Assembly (NCBI GenBank): GCA_017478225.1
Contig: JAFVDX010000001.1
Span: 62,001-126,000 of the forward strand
Direction of reading: 5' to 3'
Origin: Paludibacteraceae bacterium
GTDB lineage: Bacteria; Bacteroidota; Bacteroidia; Bacteroidales; Paludibacteraceae
DNA length: 64,000 nucleotides
The notes beneath the pieces are model-generated. The model made no database searches. It saw only the letters and a program-made list of their open reading frames with translations, and was not told the origin of the DNA. The translations under genes and the position numbers were made by a program. Below are positions 17,339 to 26,670 of the stretch, piece after piece (positions within the stretch are counted from its first letter, which is position 1; each line of letters starts with the position of its first letter).

Positions 17339-18574
17339 CTATTCCTCACTCAGAGCCTCAATAGGTTTTATTTTCAGAGCACGCAAAGCAGGCAATAGTC
17401 CTGCTAAAACACCTATTAGTACAATAATTAACAAGCATATAATGGCTGTAAGAAGACTTACCTGCGGATTCTTAAAAAATACTTCCATCTGATTAACCAT
17501 AGGGTCAACTATGGCTAAAATGCCTATGCCAAATATCAGTCCTACCACACCTGCTATCGATGTCAGCAGCACACTCTCGGCTATAATCTGCTTCATTATC
17601 ACCCATGGCGTGGCACCTATCGCTCTGCGGATGCCAATTTCTTTTGTACGCTCCTTCACCGTCACAAGCATGATATTGCTCACACCTACCGCTCCCGAAA
17701 TCAAAGTACCTAATCCTATCAACCAAACAAGAGCCGTTAAGCCCATCGTCAAATAATTTATCGATTTCAGTTCCTCCGACATATTCCAACTCCATATCGC
17801 CTTCTTGTCGTCAGGAGCAACATTATGCAGCGATTTAAGCACATCCTGAACCTCCGTCTCTATCACTTTCATATCCACATTATCTTCACCCAGCACCAAC
17901 AACGAATGTAAATCTTCGCCATAGTTATATACCTGCTGCGCTGTAGTAAGTGGTATTTGTACCATCTTATCAGGATTTCCTCCTATAAACATCCGACTTG
18001 ACGCCTGCTTCTTAACACCTATAATTGAATATTGCACGCTCCCGCAGGTGATATTTCTACCCAACGGATTCTCGCCATTGGGGAAAAGCACTTTATATAC
18101 CTCTATTCCTATAACACACACTTTCCGCCGTTCCTCAATATCAATCTGATTGATAAACCTACCAAAAAGCAAGTCTATTCGCATCACCTGATTAAATTCA
18201 GGCGTCACTCCGCGAACCGAGTATGTCTCGTGGTTGTCCTTATATGAAACCAAAGCATTGCCGGCAAAACAAATAGGAGCAAAAGCCTTTATTCCGCTTA
18301 CTTGTTGTTTCACCTTAGGCAAATCAGAGTTAAGTATCTCCCAACTTCTGCCACTTTGGAAACCTTTATAGGGTTTGCTTGTCTGATTGGTACCTATAGA
18401 ACAATAATTCATATTTGCCCCCTCTAACTGACCATATATGCCATTAGTCATTGCATTACCCAATCCGATAAGAATCATCAACATAAGCATACCCCAAAAC
18501 ACGCCGAAGGCCGTAAGCAACGACCGTGAGCGGTTCTTACTGATTGTTTGCCATATCTCATCAAAAAAATCCAT
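17339..18574 (-). CDS. MacB-type ABC transporter permease (second of two)
   Basis: A 411-residue inner-membrane permease with the MacB/FtsX topology: one N-terminal helix (~20-42), a large periplasmic MacB-PCD domain (~45-270), and three C-terminal helices (~280-400). The coupling segment VKERTKEIGIRRAIGATPW just before the penultimate helices is diagnostic, as is the terminal ALRALKIKPIEAL. MacB-type permeases do not translocate substrate through the inner membrane; they transmit ATP-driven motion to MacA and TolC to expel substrates from the periplasm. It is the last gene of the operon, 9 bp after its paralogue, so the two probably form a heterodimer. Confidence 0.9.
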   Translation of the reverse strand: MDFFDEIWQTISKNRSRSLLTAFGVFWGMLMLMILIGLGNAMTNGIYGQLEGANMNYCSIGTNQTSKPYKGFQSGRSWEILNSDLPKVKQQVSGIKAFAPICFAGNALVSYKDNHETYSVRGVTPEFNQVMRIDLLFGRFINQIDIEERRKVCVIGIEVYKVLFPNGENPLGRNITCGSVQYSIIGVKKQASSRMFIGGNPDKMVQIPLTTAQQVYNYGEDLHSLLVLGEDNVDMKVIETEVQDVLKSLHNVAPDDKKAIWSWNMSEELKSINYLTMGLTALVWLIGLGTLISGAVGVSNIMLVTVKERTKEIGIRRAIGATPWVIMKQIIAESVLLTSIAGVVGLIFGIGILAIVDPMVNQMEVFFKNPQVSLLTAIICLLIIVLIGVLAGLLPALRALKIKPIEALSEE

Positions 18575-18583
18575 CTGAGCAAT

Positions 18584-19834
18584 CTATTTTTCGTAATTCA
18601 ACGCTTCTATTGGCTTTATGCGAACAGCCCTCAGCGCAGGAAAGAAGCCTGACAACACACCTACCACTATCAAGATAAGCGTTGCCGCAGACACCGCAGC
18701 CATATCTACCGTAGGATTGGTGAAAGGAAAGTCGCCATGAGGCACCAATCTACTAACTATTTCCATTATACCTATTCCCACAAACATACCTAAGTATCCA
18801 AACAATGCAGTTATCATTATACTCTCGCCTACAACAGAAAGAAGTATCGATTGAGGCGGAGCACCTATTGCCTTTCTAATTCCAAATTCCTTGGTACGCT
18901 CCCTAACACTCACAAGCATAATATTGCTCACTCCTACCGCACCCGAAATCAGAGTGCAAATACCTACTATAAAAATAAATATACGAATAGCAAGCATTAT
19001 CGACTGAGCATTTGAGTAGTCTTCTTGAGCACTATTAAGCCATAAGGCACGGTTATCCTCTGGATCAAACTTCATAGAAGGCGAAAGCAAATGGCGCACC
19101 TTTTCTTCAAAAGGCGAAACTGCTTCCCAACGCTCCTGACCAGGCTTTGGACGGGGTATCATGTCGGCTGACGAGTTGACAGTAAAAACTACATTATAAA
19201 AACGCATCTGAGGTGAAAATATAGTTTGGTAGGTTGAAAGTGGAATATGCACTGTTGCTTCTTCCCATCTATCACCATTTTTGCATATTCCTACTACAAG
19301 GAAATAAATATCATTTATCTTTAGATAGTTACCAACTATATTATCACTCATCAATTCTTCTGCCGTACGCTCATCTATTACACAAACTTTGTTTTTTTGC
19401 TGCTCATCAAGCAAATTAAGCGCTCTTCCTTGCAATACCGACTTCTTATATATCTTTTGATAGTCAGTTTCAATACCCACCAGCGAAACTGAAGAGTATT
19501 GGCTGCCAAATGTGATAGTTATATTTGTAGAAGCCACTATAGAAAACAACTCTACCTCCGGCAACTGACGCAGCATGTCAGCCTGACGAGTTGTGAAATA
19601 AAGTTGTCTGTCGCGCGGAAGACCTTGATAAGGCTTAGATGTCCAACCCGGCCATATACTAACAGAATTCTGATGACGATTACCATAATTCTCTTGTATT
19701 CCGTTCTGAAGACCATTACTCGCACCAAGCAATACTACAAGTATAAATATACCCCAGGCCACTGCAAAACCGGTCATTGCAGTGCGAAACTTATTCAAAG
19801 TAAGTGAGGACCATATTTCAGACAATATTGCCAT
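18584..19834 (-). CDS. MacB-type ABC transporter permease (first of two)
   Basis: A 416-residue paralogue of the downstream permease with the same layout: N-terminal helix (~18-40), periplasmic MacB-PCD domain, and three C-terminal helices around the VRERTKEFGIRKAIGAPPQS coupling segment. Like its neighbour it lacks a fused ATPase, which is encoded separately just upstream; the two reading frames overlap by 17 nt, indicating tight translational coupling. Residues such as WTSKPYQGLPRDRQ near 65 have a parallel in the neighbour (NQTSKPYKGFQSGR), supporting duplication. Substrate unknown; peptides, lipids or antimicrobials are all possible for this family. Confidence 0.9.
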   Translation of the reverse strand: MAILSEIWSSLTLNKFRTAMTGFAVAWGIFILVVLLGASNGLQNGIQENYGNRHQNSVSIWPGWTSKPYQGLPRDRQLYFTTRQADMLRQLPEVELFSIVASTNITITFGSQYSSVSLVGIETDYQKIYKKSVLQGRALNLLDEQQKNKVCVIDERTAEELMSDNIVGNYLKINDIYFLVVGICKNGDRWEEATVHIPLSTYQTIFSPQMRFYNVVFTVNSSADMIPRPKPGQERWEAVSPFEEKVRHLLSPSMKFDPEDNRALWLNSAQEDYSNAQSIMLAIRIFIFIVGICTLISGAVGVSNIMLVSVRERTKEFGIRKAIGAPPQSILLSVVGESIMITALFGYLGMFVGIGIMEIVSRLVPHGDFPFTNPTVDMAAVSAATLILIVVGVLSGFFPALRAVRIKPIEALNYEK

Positions 19835-20480
19835 CCTTGATTCTTATCAAACGATTTGTAGCATCTGCTACCGACTGTTCATGAGTAACTATTATTGTAG
19901 TGATTCCCTCCCCGTTGAGTTGCTTGAAGATATCCATCACTTCAAGTGTAGTCTTAGAATCTAATGCACCTGTAGGTTCGTCTGCAAGCAAAATCTTAGG
20001 TTTGCTTACTATCGCTCTGGCTATCGCTACTCGCTGTTTCTGACCGCCGGACATCTCGCTCGGTAAATGATCAGCCCAGGCTTTCAGCCCCATTCTGTCT
20101 AATTGCTCCATTGCCATACGGCTGCGCTCACGCCTTGATACTCCTTTATAATAAAGCGGAAGGGCAACATTGTCTAAGGCAGTCTTGAAATTCAACAGGT
20201 TGAACGACTGAAAAACAAAACCTATCAACTCGTTGCGAAGTCGGGCTGCCTCGGTTTCCGACTGACTCTTTATCAGTCGGCCTGCCAACCAATACTCACC
20301 CGCATCGTAGTTGTCCAATATGCCCAATATATTAAGCAAAGTGGATTTACCACTACCCGAAGCACCCATTATACTCACAAACTCACCATCGGCTATCGAG
20401 AGATTTATTCCTTTGAGCACATGCAACTCGTTTGGCTTGCCCAAATTATATGATTTATGTATGTCTTTTAGAGTTATCAT
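19818..20480 (-). CDS. ABC transporter ATP-binding protein (MacB/LolD type)
   Basis: A 220-residue cytosolic ATPase that powers the two permeases downstream. Walker A is GASGSGKST (~39-47), the signature is MSGGQKQRVAIARAI (~142-156), Walker B is ILLADEPTG (~163-171), and the switch His lies in VTHEQ near 197. Length and sequence fit the LolD/MacB-N class. The start ATG overlaps the tolC stop codon by four bases (ATGA), and its 3' end overlaps the first permease. Confidence 0.93.
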   Translation of the reverse strand: MITLKDIHKSYNLGKPNELHVLKGINLSIADGEFVSIMGASGSGKSTLLNILGILDNYDAGEYWLAGRLIKSQSETEAARLRNELIGFVFQSFNLLNFKTALDNVALPLYYKGVSRRERSRMAMEQLDRMGLKAWADHLPSEMSGGQKQRVAIARAIVSKPKILLADEPTGALDSKTTLEVMDIFKQLNGEGITTIIVTHEQSVADATNRLIRIKDGNIV

Positions 20481-21778
20481 CTGCCTTTAAGATATTCAAG
20501 TATTTGTAGTTTGAAAATATAATTATATTGTGCCTGCAAAAACTGAGATTCAGCCTGACGATATGTATTTTTGGCATCATAATATTCATACACCGAGGCT
20601 CTGCCTGCTTCAAACTTCTGCTCCATATATCTATATGCTTCTTTGGCCGATTGCTCTGCTTTTTGAGAAGACATCTGTTCTGCATGAGCCGCAAGAGCAT
20701 TATAATATGCCTGATCTATCTCCTTACGCAGATTTTGTTTTATGAGCACTATCTGCAACTCCTGATTCTGTATGCTTATCTTCTGACGCTTAACTGAATT
20801 AGGGGTCTGCATACGGTCATATATGGGTATTTGCAAGGTCAGGCCCACATTTGTCTGAAAATTATCCCCAAGTTGCTTTCCAAAGGCAGCGTTTTCCGCC
20901 CCATACTGATGGTAATATCCGGTACCTATATTTGCCGAGGCTGATAGCGTAGGTGAATAAGCCGATTTCGCACCTTTGAGAGCAATTTGCTGCGCCTCAA
21001 GCAACATCTGAGCCGACCTTATCTCAGGCCTATTCGCAACTGCCACCTTATATACCTCTTCGGCTGACGGCAATACAGACGAAAATTCAGATAAATCCTT
21101 AGGCTCCACTATATCAAAGTCCGGAGTATAGATTATATTCATCGCCTGAGCCAAATCCAACAGCGCAAGTTGTACATCACTTTCTGACTGAATCTTGCTA
21201 TACTCCTCCTTGGCATATTGAGACTGCAAAGAATATATTTCCCCCTCAGCAAGTTTACCCTCATCTATCTTCTGTTGCTGCTGCTCTATCTTATGTTTTG
21301 TGTTGACCAATTGTGAGTCTGCAAGCAAAAGCAATTGTTTTTTAAGCAACGCCTGAAGATACATTCCTATAATATCTATTCTCAAATCTGACTCCAACTG
21401 CTCAGTCTGCGCCGCCGATGATTGCATATTTGCACGAGCCTCGTCTATCCGAAATTTCATTCCCAAACCATCAAAAAGCAACAGATTCGCTGACAATGAG
21501 AAATTGGTGTTCGACATGTTTTGCGAACGAGTGATATTATCCACACCCGTTGCCCTACCAAAAGACCACGACTGACCTACATAACCACTCACACTTGGAG
21601 TAATATTATGTTTTTGTTGAATATATGACAGCCGATATGACTCATATTGTTTTTTTTGCTGCAATAGAGATATATTGTTTTGAAGAGCCGAATCAATACA
21701 CTGCTCAAGAGAATAAACCTGAGCATCAATACATATTGAAACTACTAATAATGATATTAATAACAAATTCCTTTTCAT
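20477..21778 (-). CDS. TolC-family outer-membrane efflux protein
   Basis: Outer-membrane channel of the tripartite pump. The ATG at 21778 gives a signal peptide (MKRNLLLISLLVVSICIDAQ) followed by two tandem outer-membrane-efflux repeats, each with long alpha-helical coiled coils rich in Gln/Glu/Lys (~35-220 and ~230-430). Motifs such as SAYSPTLSASANIG and the Tyr/Gln-rich C-terminal helix (AQYNYIFKLQILEYLKG) are typical. A TTG three codons upstream is a less likely start. It sits between the MacA-like adaptor and the ATPase, so all four parts of the machine are encoded together. Confidence 0.92.
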   Translation of the reverse strand: MKRNLLLISLLVVSICIDAQVYSLEQCIDSALQNNISLLQQKKQYESYRLSYIQQKHNITPSVSGYVGQSWSFGRATGVDNITRSQNMSNTNFSLSANLLLFDGLGMKFRIDEARANMQSSAAQTEQLESDLRIDIIGMYLQALLKKQLLLLADSQLVNTKHKIEQQQQKIDEGKLAEGEIYSLQSQYAKEEYSKIQSESDVQLALLDLAQAMNIIYTPDFDIVEPKDLSEFSSVLPSAEEVYKVAVANRPEIRSAQMLLEAQQIALKGAKSAYSPTLSASANIGTGYYHQYGAENAAFGKQLGDNFQTNVGLTLQIPIYDRMQTPNSVKRQKISIQNQELQIVLIKQNLRKEIDQAYYNALAAHAEQMSSQKAEQSAKEAYRYMEQKFEAGRASVYEYYDAKNTYRQAESQFLQAQYNYIFKLQILEYLKGR

Positions 21779-21831
21779 AGAATTCAAGTAACAATAGACT
21801 TAATACACAGAACTAAAATGGTGAATCAAAG

Positions 21832-22920
21832 TTATTTTTCGTTTCCTCTTACCAAATCACCCTCCTCTACTCCTTCTTTTATCTCTATATTGATACCATC
21901 CGACATACCTATCACAACTTGTCTTGCCTCAACTTGTTGCGCCGTCGTGTCTTTTGCTAACAGAATATATGTTGAATCAGGAGTGATATGCACTGCCTCT
22001 TCAGGCAAAGTCAGCACATCATGAACGGCTTGCAACACTATCTCTGCGTTAGCACTATAGCCGGCTCTTACATGTGCATTATCCGGTATTTTCGCAGCAC
22101 CCTTAATCTCAAACATCATTGCCCCATTGCTCTCTGTACCCTTTGGAGAGATATATTCCAAGGTGGCACTGAAAGTTTGTTCATTCAACGCTCCTATAAC
22201 GAGTTTCATCTGCATTCCTTCTTTTAGTCTGCCCACATCCGTCTCGTCAATCTTACCAACAAAAAGCATATCTGACATATCTGCCACCGTTGCTATTGTC
22301 GTACCCTCACTAAAAGCGCCAACACTCTGAACCGAATTACCTACTTTTACAGGGATTTCCAATATCTTACCGCTTATACTTGAGCGAACTATCGTATTGC
22401 CTGATTCTCGCGCTGCCGCTGTTACACCCTCTTTAACTATCGAGAGATTATCTTCCGATACCTTCAATTCTTCTTTCGCCTCAATATACTTCAAATTCGA
22501 ACTTTCGTATTCCTCACGAGCAATAACTTTTCTTTCATAAAGTACTGAATCCCTCTCATATATTTTTCTGATATTATTCAGATTATATTCTGCCAATCTC
22601 ACCCTCGACTCTGCCTGACTGAGCGCTTGCATATCTGGCACGACCTTAATCTTGGCTATCGCTTCACCACTCTTTACGGACTGACCCGCTTCTTTGTATA
22701 TCTGATCTACTATTCCCTGTATCTGAGCCTTTATGGCCACCTCATCACGAGGCTCAACCTTGCCCGTCACTATGGTGGTCTTCTCCAAATCCTTGCGCTC
22801 TACTACGCACACACTATACTTCACAGGCTCTTTCTGCTCACGCTTCCACAAGTAGAAGAAAGTAACAACCACTCCTACTAAAATCAGCAATAATAGCAAC
22901 CATTTCAAAATCTTTTTCAT
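21832..22920 (-). CDS. MacA/HlyD-family periplasmic adaptor
   Basis: Membrane-fusion protein linking the permease to TolC. Residues ~7-25 form one membrane anchor. A barrel-sandwich (lipoyl-like) hybrid domain follows around residues 55-85 and 185-215, with an alpha-helical hairpin between (~95-165, about 70 residues). A beta-barrel (DVGRLKEGMQMKLVIGA) and a membrane-proximal domain complete it. The hairpin length suits a pump partner of MacA type. It lies after the PspC gene and 53 bp before tolC. Confidence 0.9.
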   Translation of the reverse strand: MKKILKWLLLLLILVGVVVTFFYLWKREQKEPVKYSVCVVERKDLEKTTIVTGKVEPRDEVAIKAQIQGIVDQIYKEAGQSVKSGEAIAKIKVVPDMQALSQAESRVRLAEYNLNNIRKIYERDSVLYERKVIAREEYESSNLKYIEAKEELKVSEDNLSIVKEGVTAAARESGNTIVRSSISGKILEIPVKVGNSVQSVGAFSEGTTIATVADMSDMLFVGKIDETDVGRLKEGMQMKLVIGALNEQTFSATLEYISPKGTESNGAMMFEIKGAAKIPDNAHVRAGYSANAEIVLQAVHDVLTLPEEAVHITPDSTYILLAKDTTAQQVEARQVVIGMSDGINIEIKEGVEEGDLVRGNEK

Positions 22921-22942
22921 ATAAGTTTAGTTTAATTAAGTT

Positions 22943-24034
22943 TTATTGAATAGAATCTAAATTATTTTCATCTTCACCATCTGCCTCAAAAACCTTATCT
23001 ACATATTCGTCATTTTCGTCCGTATCTGTCGTAATCACTATATTCTGAGACTTGAAACTCTCTTTTATCTGAGGATTAGTAAATAATTCATACACCCCAA
23101 TGACGATAGTAGCCACTACGGCTATTACCCATGTTATAAAAGTAATCCATACCGCTTTCTTGGAAATCATTTTACCCTTGCGAGAATATCTTATTATTGC
23201 ATAAAGCAATGCTACAATTGGCAGACCTATACATATTATAAGTAATACTGCCATCAACACCGAAAGCCAATCATGATGAGTAAAGAACAAACCAAGTATG
23301 CCAGCCGGAGATACTGCTACAAGACCGGTCAATGCACCTATCAACCCTAACAACACTCCTCCTAAAGACAACAACAAAATAAACAAGAAAAAACCACCAA
23401 CTATCCACAAACATACTTTCAGCATAGTCAGCAAACAACCATCGTCGTTTTTCTTTGGCGAAGGGTTATTCTTGACTTCATTTTCTATATTCTCTACCGT
23501 TGTCTCCTCACCTCTCATATCAAGCCTCTGAGCGGCTGTTTGTGCCGCCGGCATTATTATCCATAACACTATATACACAGGCAGCGTTACACCATAAAGC
23601 AACAACATTAGCGCAAAAATGAGTCTTACAAAAACCACATTTATATCCAACCAATGCGCAAGACCCGAGCATACTCCTCCAAATATCTTATTATCTATAT
23701 CCCTATATATCTTCTTCTGGAAAAGCGAGTTTTGTTTATCTTTTTCGCCCTGATTCTTTTCGTCTGAACTATCCTTAAAATCTTCAGGCGAACCAAGTTG
23801 GGCCATCACCACCTTTACCATCTCTGCCGTTATCACATCCACATGCTGCTGCTTGCTTATCGACTGAAACAACTCTGCAATCCTTGACTCTATGTCACGC
23901 ATTACTTCTTTTTTGTCAGTTCCCGACGAGAGATTTTTCTCTATTGATTCTAAATATGATTCCAGCATCTTATATGCATCATCATCTATATAGAACGCTA
24001 TACCGCCTATATTTATTGTTATCGTCTGCTTCAT
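22943..24034 (-). CDS. PspC-domain membrane protein
   Basis: A 363-residue membrane protein centred on a PspC domain at ~108-165 (KIYRDIDNKIFGGVCSGLAHW, then a hydrophobic helix). The N-terminal ~90 residues form a soluble helical module starting MKQTITINIGGIAFYIDDDA, commonly fused to PspC in Bacteroidota. Four more hydrophobic segments (~205-325) and an acidic tail (~340-363, DTDENDEYVD) follow. PspC proteins sense envelope stress in proteobacteria; in Bacteroidota the PadR-PspC pair recurs but its signal is unknown. It lies 5 bp after the PadR gene, suggesting a sensory or regulatory partner for the efflux operon. Role inferred from context. Confidence 0.82.
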   Translation of the reverse strand: MKQTITINIGGIAFYIDDDAYKMLESYLESIEKNLSSGTDKKEVMRDIESRIAELFQSISKQQHVDVITAEMVKVVMAQLGSPEDFKDSSDEKNQGEKDKQNSLFQKKIYRDIDNKIFGGVCSGLAHWLDINVVFVRLIFALMLLLYGVTLPVYIVLWIIMPAAQTAAQRLDMRGEETTVENIENEVKNNPSPKKNDDGCLLTMLKVCLWIVGGFFLFILLLSLGGVLLGLIGALTGLVAVSPAGILGLFFTHHDWLSVLMAVLLIICIGLPIVALLYAIIRYSRKGKMISKKAVWITFITWVIAVVATIVIGVYELFTNPQIKESFKSQNIVITTDTDENDEYVDKVFEADGEDENNLDSIQ

Positions 24035-24039
24035 AATAG

Positions 24040-24366
24040 TTAATTTTTCCTTAATATATCTAACGAATTATTTATTGAAATCCACTCTTGCTCCATTTCA
24101 TTAAGCACTTGCCTACCTCGCTCTGTAATAAAATAATACTTTCGAGGAGGACCACTATTAGATTCCACCCAATGATAATCCAATTGCTCATTCGACTTCA
24201 TTCGCGAAAGCAAAGGATATAAAGTTCCCTCTACTACCACCATATTGGCCTGCCTAAGTTTATCTATCAACTCTGCTGTATATGCCTCCTTACTACTCAA
24301 ACATAGCAATATACAATAGTCAAGCATCCCCTTTCGCATCTGTGTCTTGATATTCTCTGTAAACAT
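24040..24366 (-). CDS. PadR-family transcriptional regulator
   Basis: A 108-residue winged-helix regulator, first gene of the efflux operon. I start at the ATG giving MFTENIKTQMRKGMLDYC, which matches PadR subfamily-2 proteins; upstream TTG/GTG codons are alternatives. The helix-turn-helix spans ~20-65 with the conserved VVEGTLYPLLSRM recognition region, and the wing includes GPPRKYYFITERGR. The short C-terminal helix dimerises. PadR regulators usually repress their own operon until ligand or stress relieves them; a matching inverted repeat overlaps the promoter at 24521-24543. A 130-nt leader with a repeat element precedes the gene. Confidence 0.88.
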   Translation of the reverse strand: MFTENIKTQMRKGMLDYCILLCLSSKEAYTAELIDKLRQANMVVVEGTLYPLLSRMKSNEQLDYHWVESNSGPPRKYYFITERGRQVLNEMEQEWISINNSLDILRKN

Positions 24367-24426
24367 ACCTAATTGATTTTCGTTTTTTATCACATACAAC
24401 TTTCCTGTCGTATTAAAATCTCGCTT

Positions 24427-24505
24427 CTATATAACAAATCTGTTATTACATGTTTTTGTTTTGGTTGCGGGCGAGGACGACCGCGTTCCAAATGATGGCT
24501 GCAAA
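24427..24505 (-). ncRNA. dispersed leader element, copy 1 (79 nt)
   Basis: On the minus strand this 79-nt stretch begins TTTGCAGCCATC right at the predicted transcription start of the PadR operon and ends TTGTTATATAG. The same sequence recurs at 39146-39233, identical over the first 26 and last 52 nt, differing only in the middle (one base here, ten there). Possible folds are GCGG/CCGC, ATAACA-GATT-TGTTAT and, with flanking bases, CTCGC/GCGAG. It could be a cis-acting leader RNA or a short repeat family; the Rfam Bacteroidales-1 motif is one thing to test, which I cannot do here. Confidence 0.6.
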
Positions 24506-24532
24506 GGTACGACATAATTTAGTACCTTGCAA
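24502..24532 (-). promoter_or_regulatory. promoter of the PadR-efflux operon
   Basis: Minus strand: TTG (24532-24530), 20 bp, TACCTTTG (24509-24502). Transcription should begin near 24495-24498, so the repeat element forms the very start of the mRNA. Confidence 0.8.
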
Positions 24533-24543
24533 TACAAAGTACT
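24521..24543. promoter_or_regulatory. candidate PadR operator
   Basis: Inverted repeat AGTACCTTG-N5-CAAAGTACT with one mismatch in 9-bp arms, lying over the -33 TTG of the operon promoter. The position is ideal for repression by the PadR protein encoded immediately downstream. Binding is inferred from position, not demonstrated. Confidence 0.55.
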
Positions 24544-24609
24544 ATAAAAATACACACGAGCGCTTTTTTTAACTTTTCAAATTGATTTTCAGGAGATTTA
24601 AGGCATTTC

Positions 24610-25428
24610 TTAAAGACTGATATGTTTTGCCTCAATAGGATTTTCTAAAAATATACTTGCCAATTGCGAGAATTTTTCAGGTGATTCTGTAGTCAGGTAA
24701 GTACATGTAGAACCTTTAGACAAACTTTGAGATAAATCACTATGACGATATAGATAATTCTTAAGAGAAGTTGCCACTATATCTCCTTGGGTTAATATGC
24801 TGATATGTTGTGGCAGGTATTTCCGTATTTTTTCAAGCAAGAGAGGATAATGAGTACAGGCAAGTAGAAGTGTATCTATATCATTGTCTTTTAAGAGCAT
24901 CTGATCAATATATTTCTTTACAAAATAATCTGCGCCATCGCCTCTATGCTCATTATTTTCAACAAGCGGCACCCACATAGGACAGGCTTGCTGTGTCACT
25001 ACAATGTGCGGCGATTGCTTATGAATCTCCAATGGATAACTTGCAGAATCAACCGTTCCTCGAGTTGCCATTACTCCTATATGATTGGTATGAGTATAGT
25101 TGCTTATCACCTCTGCAGTAGGGCGAATAATTCCTAACACCCTCTCAAGACGACTCTCATTCCATATCTTTGGTAAATCATTTTGCTGAATCGTACGCAA
25201 TGCCTTTGCCGAAGCAGTATTACAAGCAAGAATAACAAGGCTGCAACCATGACTAAACAAATAGTTGACTGATTGCAAGGTATATTCATACACAACCTCA
25301 AACGACCGCGACCCATAAGGAGCACGAGCATTATCGCCAAGATATAAATAATCATATTCCGGCATTTGGGCTCTTATACTTTTCAGTATTGTCAGTCCTC
25401 CTATTCCACTATCAAATACACCTATCAT
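24610..25428 (-). CDS. murI: glutamate racemase
   Basis: Cofactor-independent racemase supplying D-glutamate for peptidoglycan. The 272-residue protein begins MIGVFDSGIGGLT and has both catalytic cysteines, in ACNTAS (~residue 70) and LACTHYPLL (~186), plus LGDNARAPYGSRS near 31-43. It lies 15 bp after nadD and probably ends the yicC-gmk-nadD-murI transcript. The gap that follows (24400-24609) carries the PadR operon promoter and repeat element. Confidence 0.96.
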   Translation of the reverse strand: MIGVFDSGIGGLTILKSIRAQMPEYDYLYLGDNARAPYGSRSFEVVYEYTLQSVNYLFSHGCSLVILACNTASAKALRTIQQNDLPKIWNESRLERVLGIIRPTAEVISNYTHTNHIGVMATRGTVDSASYPLEIHKQSPHIVVTQQACPMWVPLVENNEHRGDGADYFVKKYIDQMLLKDNDIDTLLLACTHYPLLLEKIRKYLPQHISILTQGDIVATSLKNYLYRHSDLSQSLSKGSTCTYLTTESPEKFSQLASIFLENPIEAKHISL

Positions 25429-25443
25429 ACTTCTATTCCGTTT

Positions 25444-26055
25444 TTACATGCCTATTTTTTCCGTCTTATCAACATTGCTATACTCATTCTGCATACTCGC
25501 AATCTTTTCTTCCACCTTATCGTTTACCAATCCACTTATTGGTTTTCCTTCTTTAAGTAAATTCCTGATTTGCGTAGAGGAAATATCCAAAAGCGGTGCA
25601 CCGTCTATCACCTTCATCTTAGGATATTTTCGTTTCAAATACTCTATATCATCTCCTTTGCGAGGATACACCATAATGGGAAAATTATTCACTATATACT
25701 CCCAATCACGCCATCTGTCAAAAATCGACATATTATCGCTACCCATCAGCAAAGTAAATTCATTATTTGGATATCTTTCCGACAAAGCCATAAGGGTATT
25801 GACAGTATATGAAGGCAGGGGCAAAGTGGTTTCTATATCACTCACTTTCAGACCATTTATATCTTCCGTAGCAAGTTCAGCCAAACGCAAACGGAGTTTT
25901 TCATCCCATAAATCACTCCTCTTCTTCAATGGGTTATTTGGCGACACCACAAGCCACACTTCATCCAGCCCACCCGCATGCAATAGATATTCAGCAAGGT
26001 GAGTATGACCATTATGAATTGGATTAAATGAACCAAAATACAAACCTACTTTCAT
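25444..26055 (-). CDS. nadD: nicotinate-nucleotide adenylyltransferase
   Basis: Transfers AMP from ATP to nicotinate mononucleotide in NAD synthesis. The nucleotidyltransferase motif GSFNPIHNGHTHLA lies at residues ~7-20 and the second motif ISSTQIRNLL near 165. The start is the ATG giving MKVGLYFG; a TTG three codons earlier is less likely. The order gmk-nadD-murI on one strand, with 15-34 bp gaps, indicates co-transcription; gmk-nadD adjacency is common in Bacteroidota. Confidence 0.95.
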   Translation of the reverse strand: MKVGLYFGSFNPIHNGHTHLAEYLLHAGGLDEVWLVVSPNNPLKKRSDLWDEKLRLRLAELATEDINGLKVSDIETTLPLPSYTVNTLMALSERYPNNEFTLLMGSDNMSIFDRWRDWEYIVNNFPIMVYPRKGDDIEYLKRKYPKMKVIDGAPLLDISSTQIRNLLKEGKPISGLVNDKVEEKIASMQNEYSNVDKTEKIGM

Positions 26056-26088
26056 ATCTGCCAATAATCATGTTAACCCTTCTATGTG

Positions 26089-26646
26089 CTATATCATTTT
26101 ATACTCTTTGAGCAATTCGTCTAATTCCTTCAGTGCAATAGGCAACTTATCATTAACTATTATCTTGTCGAAATAAGGTGCATCCTCCATTTCTTTCGAT
26201 GCCTTTTCCACCCTCTTTTGTATCATCTCCTCAGTGTCTGTACCTCTGCCATGCAAACGGCGAGACAATTCTTCCACAGAAGGGGGCATAATAAACACCG
26301 ACAACGCATCATCACCAAATATCTTTTTCAGGTTCAGACCGCCTTTTACATCTACATCAAATATTACCGTATAGCCTTTTTGCTGAATACGCTCTATTTC
26401 ACTTTTTAATGTGCCATAGAAATAGTCGGTATATACCTCTTCATATTCAACAAACTTATCCTCATTGATAAGTTTTCTGAACTCTTCTGCGCTTATAAAG
26501 TAATACTCTACGCCATGTTGCTCCTTGCCTCGCGGCTGACGCGAAGTTGCAGAAATCGACAACTCAAAATTTTTATAGTTCTCAAGCAAATACTTTACGA
26601 AGGTCGATTTACCGGAACCTGAAGGTGCACAAAAAATCAATATCAT
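26089..26646 (-). CDS. gmk: guanylate kinase
   Basis: Phosphorylates GMP to GDP. The 185-residue protein opens directly with the P-loop (APSGSGKST, residues 7-15), followed by the GMP-binding segment SATSRQPRGKEQHGVEYYF and the lid near 125-145. In this phylum gmk normally follows yicC directly; here a 3.1-kb gene for an exported protein and a short heptamer repeat lie between them, so gmk may depend on readthrough through that gene. No TAnnTTTG promoter was found just upstream. Confidence 0.96.
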   Translation of the reverse strand: MILIFCAPSGSGKSTFVKYLLENYKNFELSISATSRQPRGKEQHGVEYYFISAEEFRKLINEDKFVEYEEVYTDYFYGTLKSEIERIQQKGYTVIFDVDVKGGLNLKKIFGDDALSVFIMPPSVEELSRRLHGRGTDTEEMIQKRVEKASKEMEDAPYFDKIIVNDKLPIALKELDELLKEYKMI

Positions 26647-26670
26647 AATATGCTAATTTTATATGATAAC

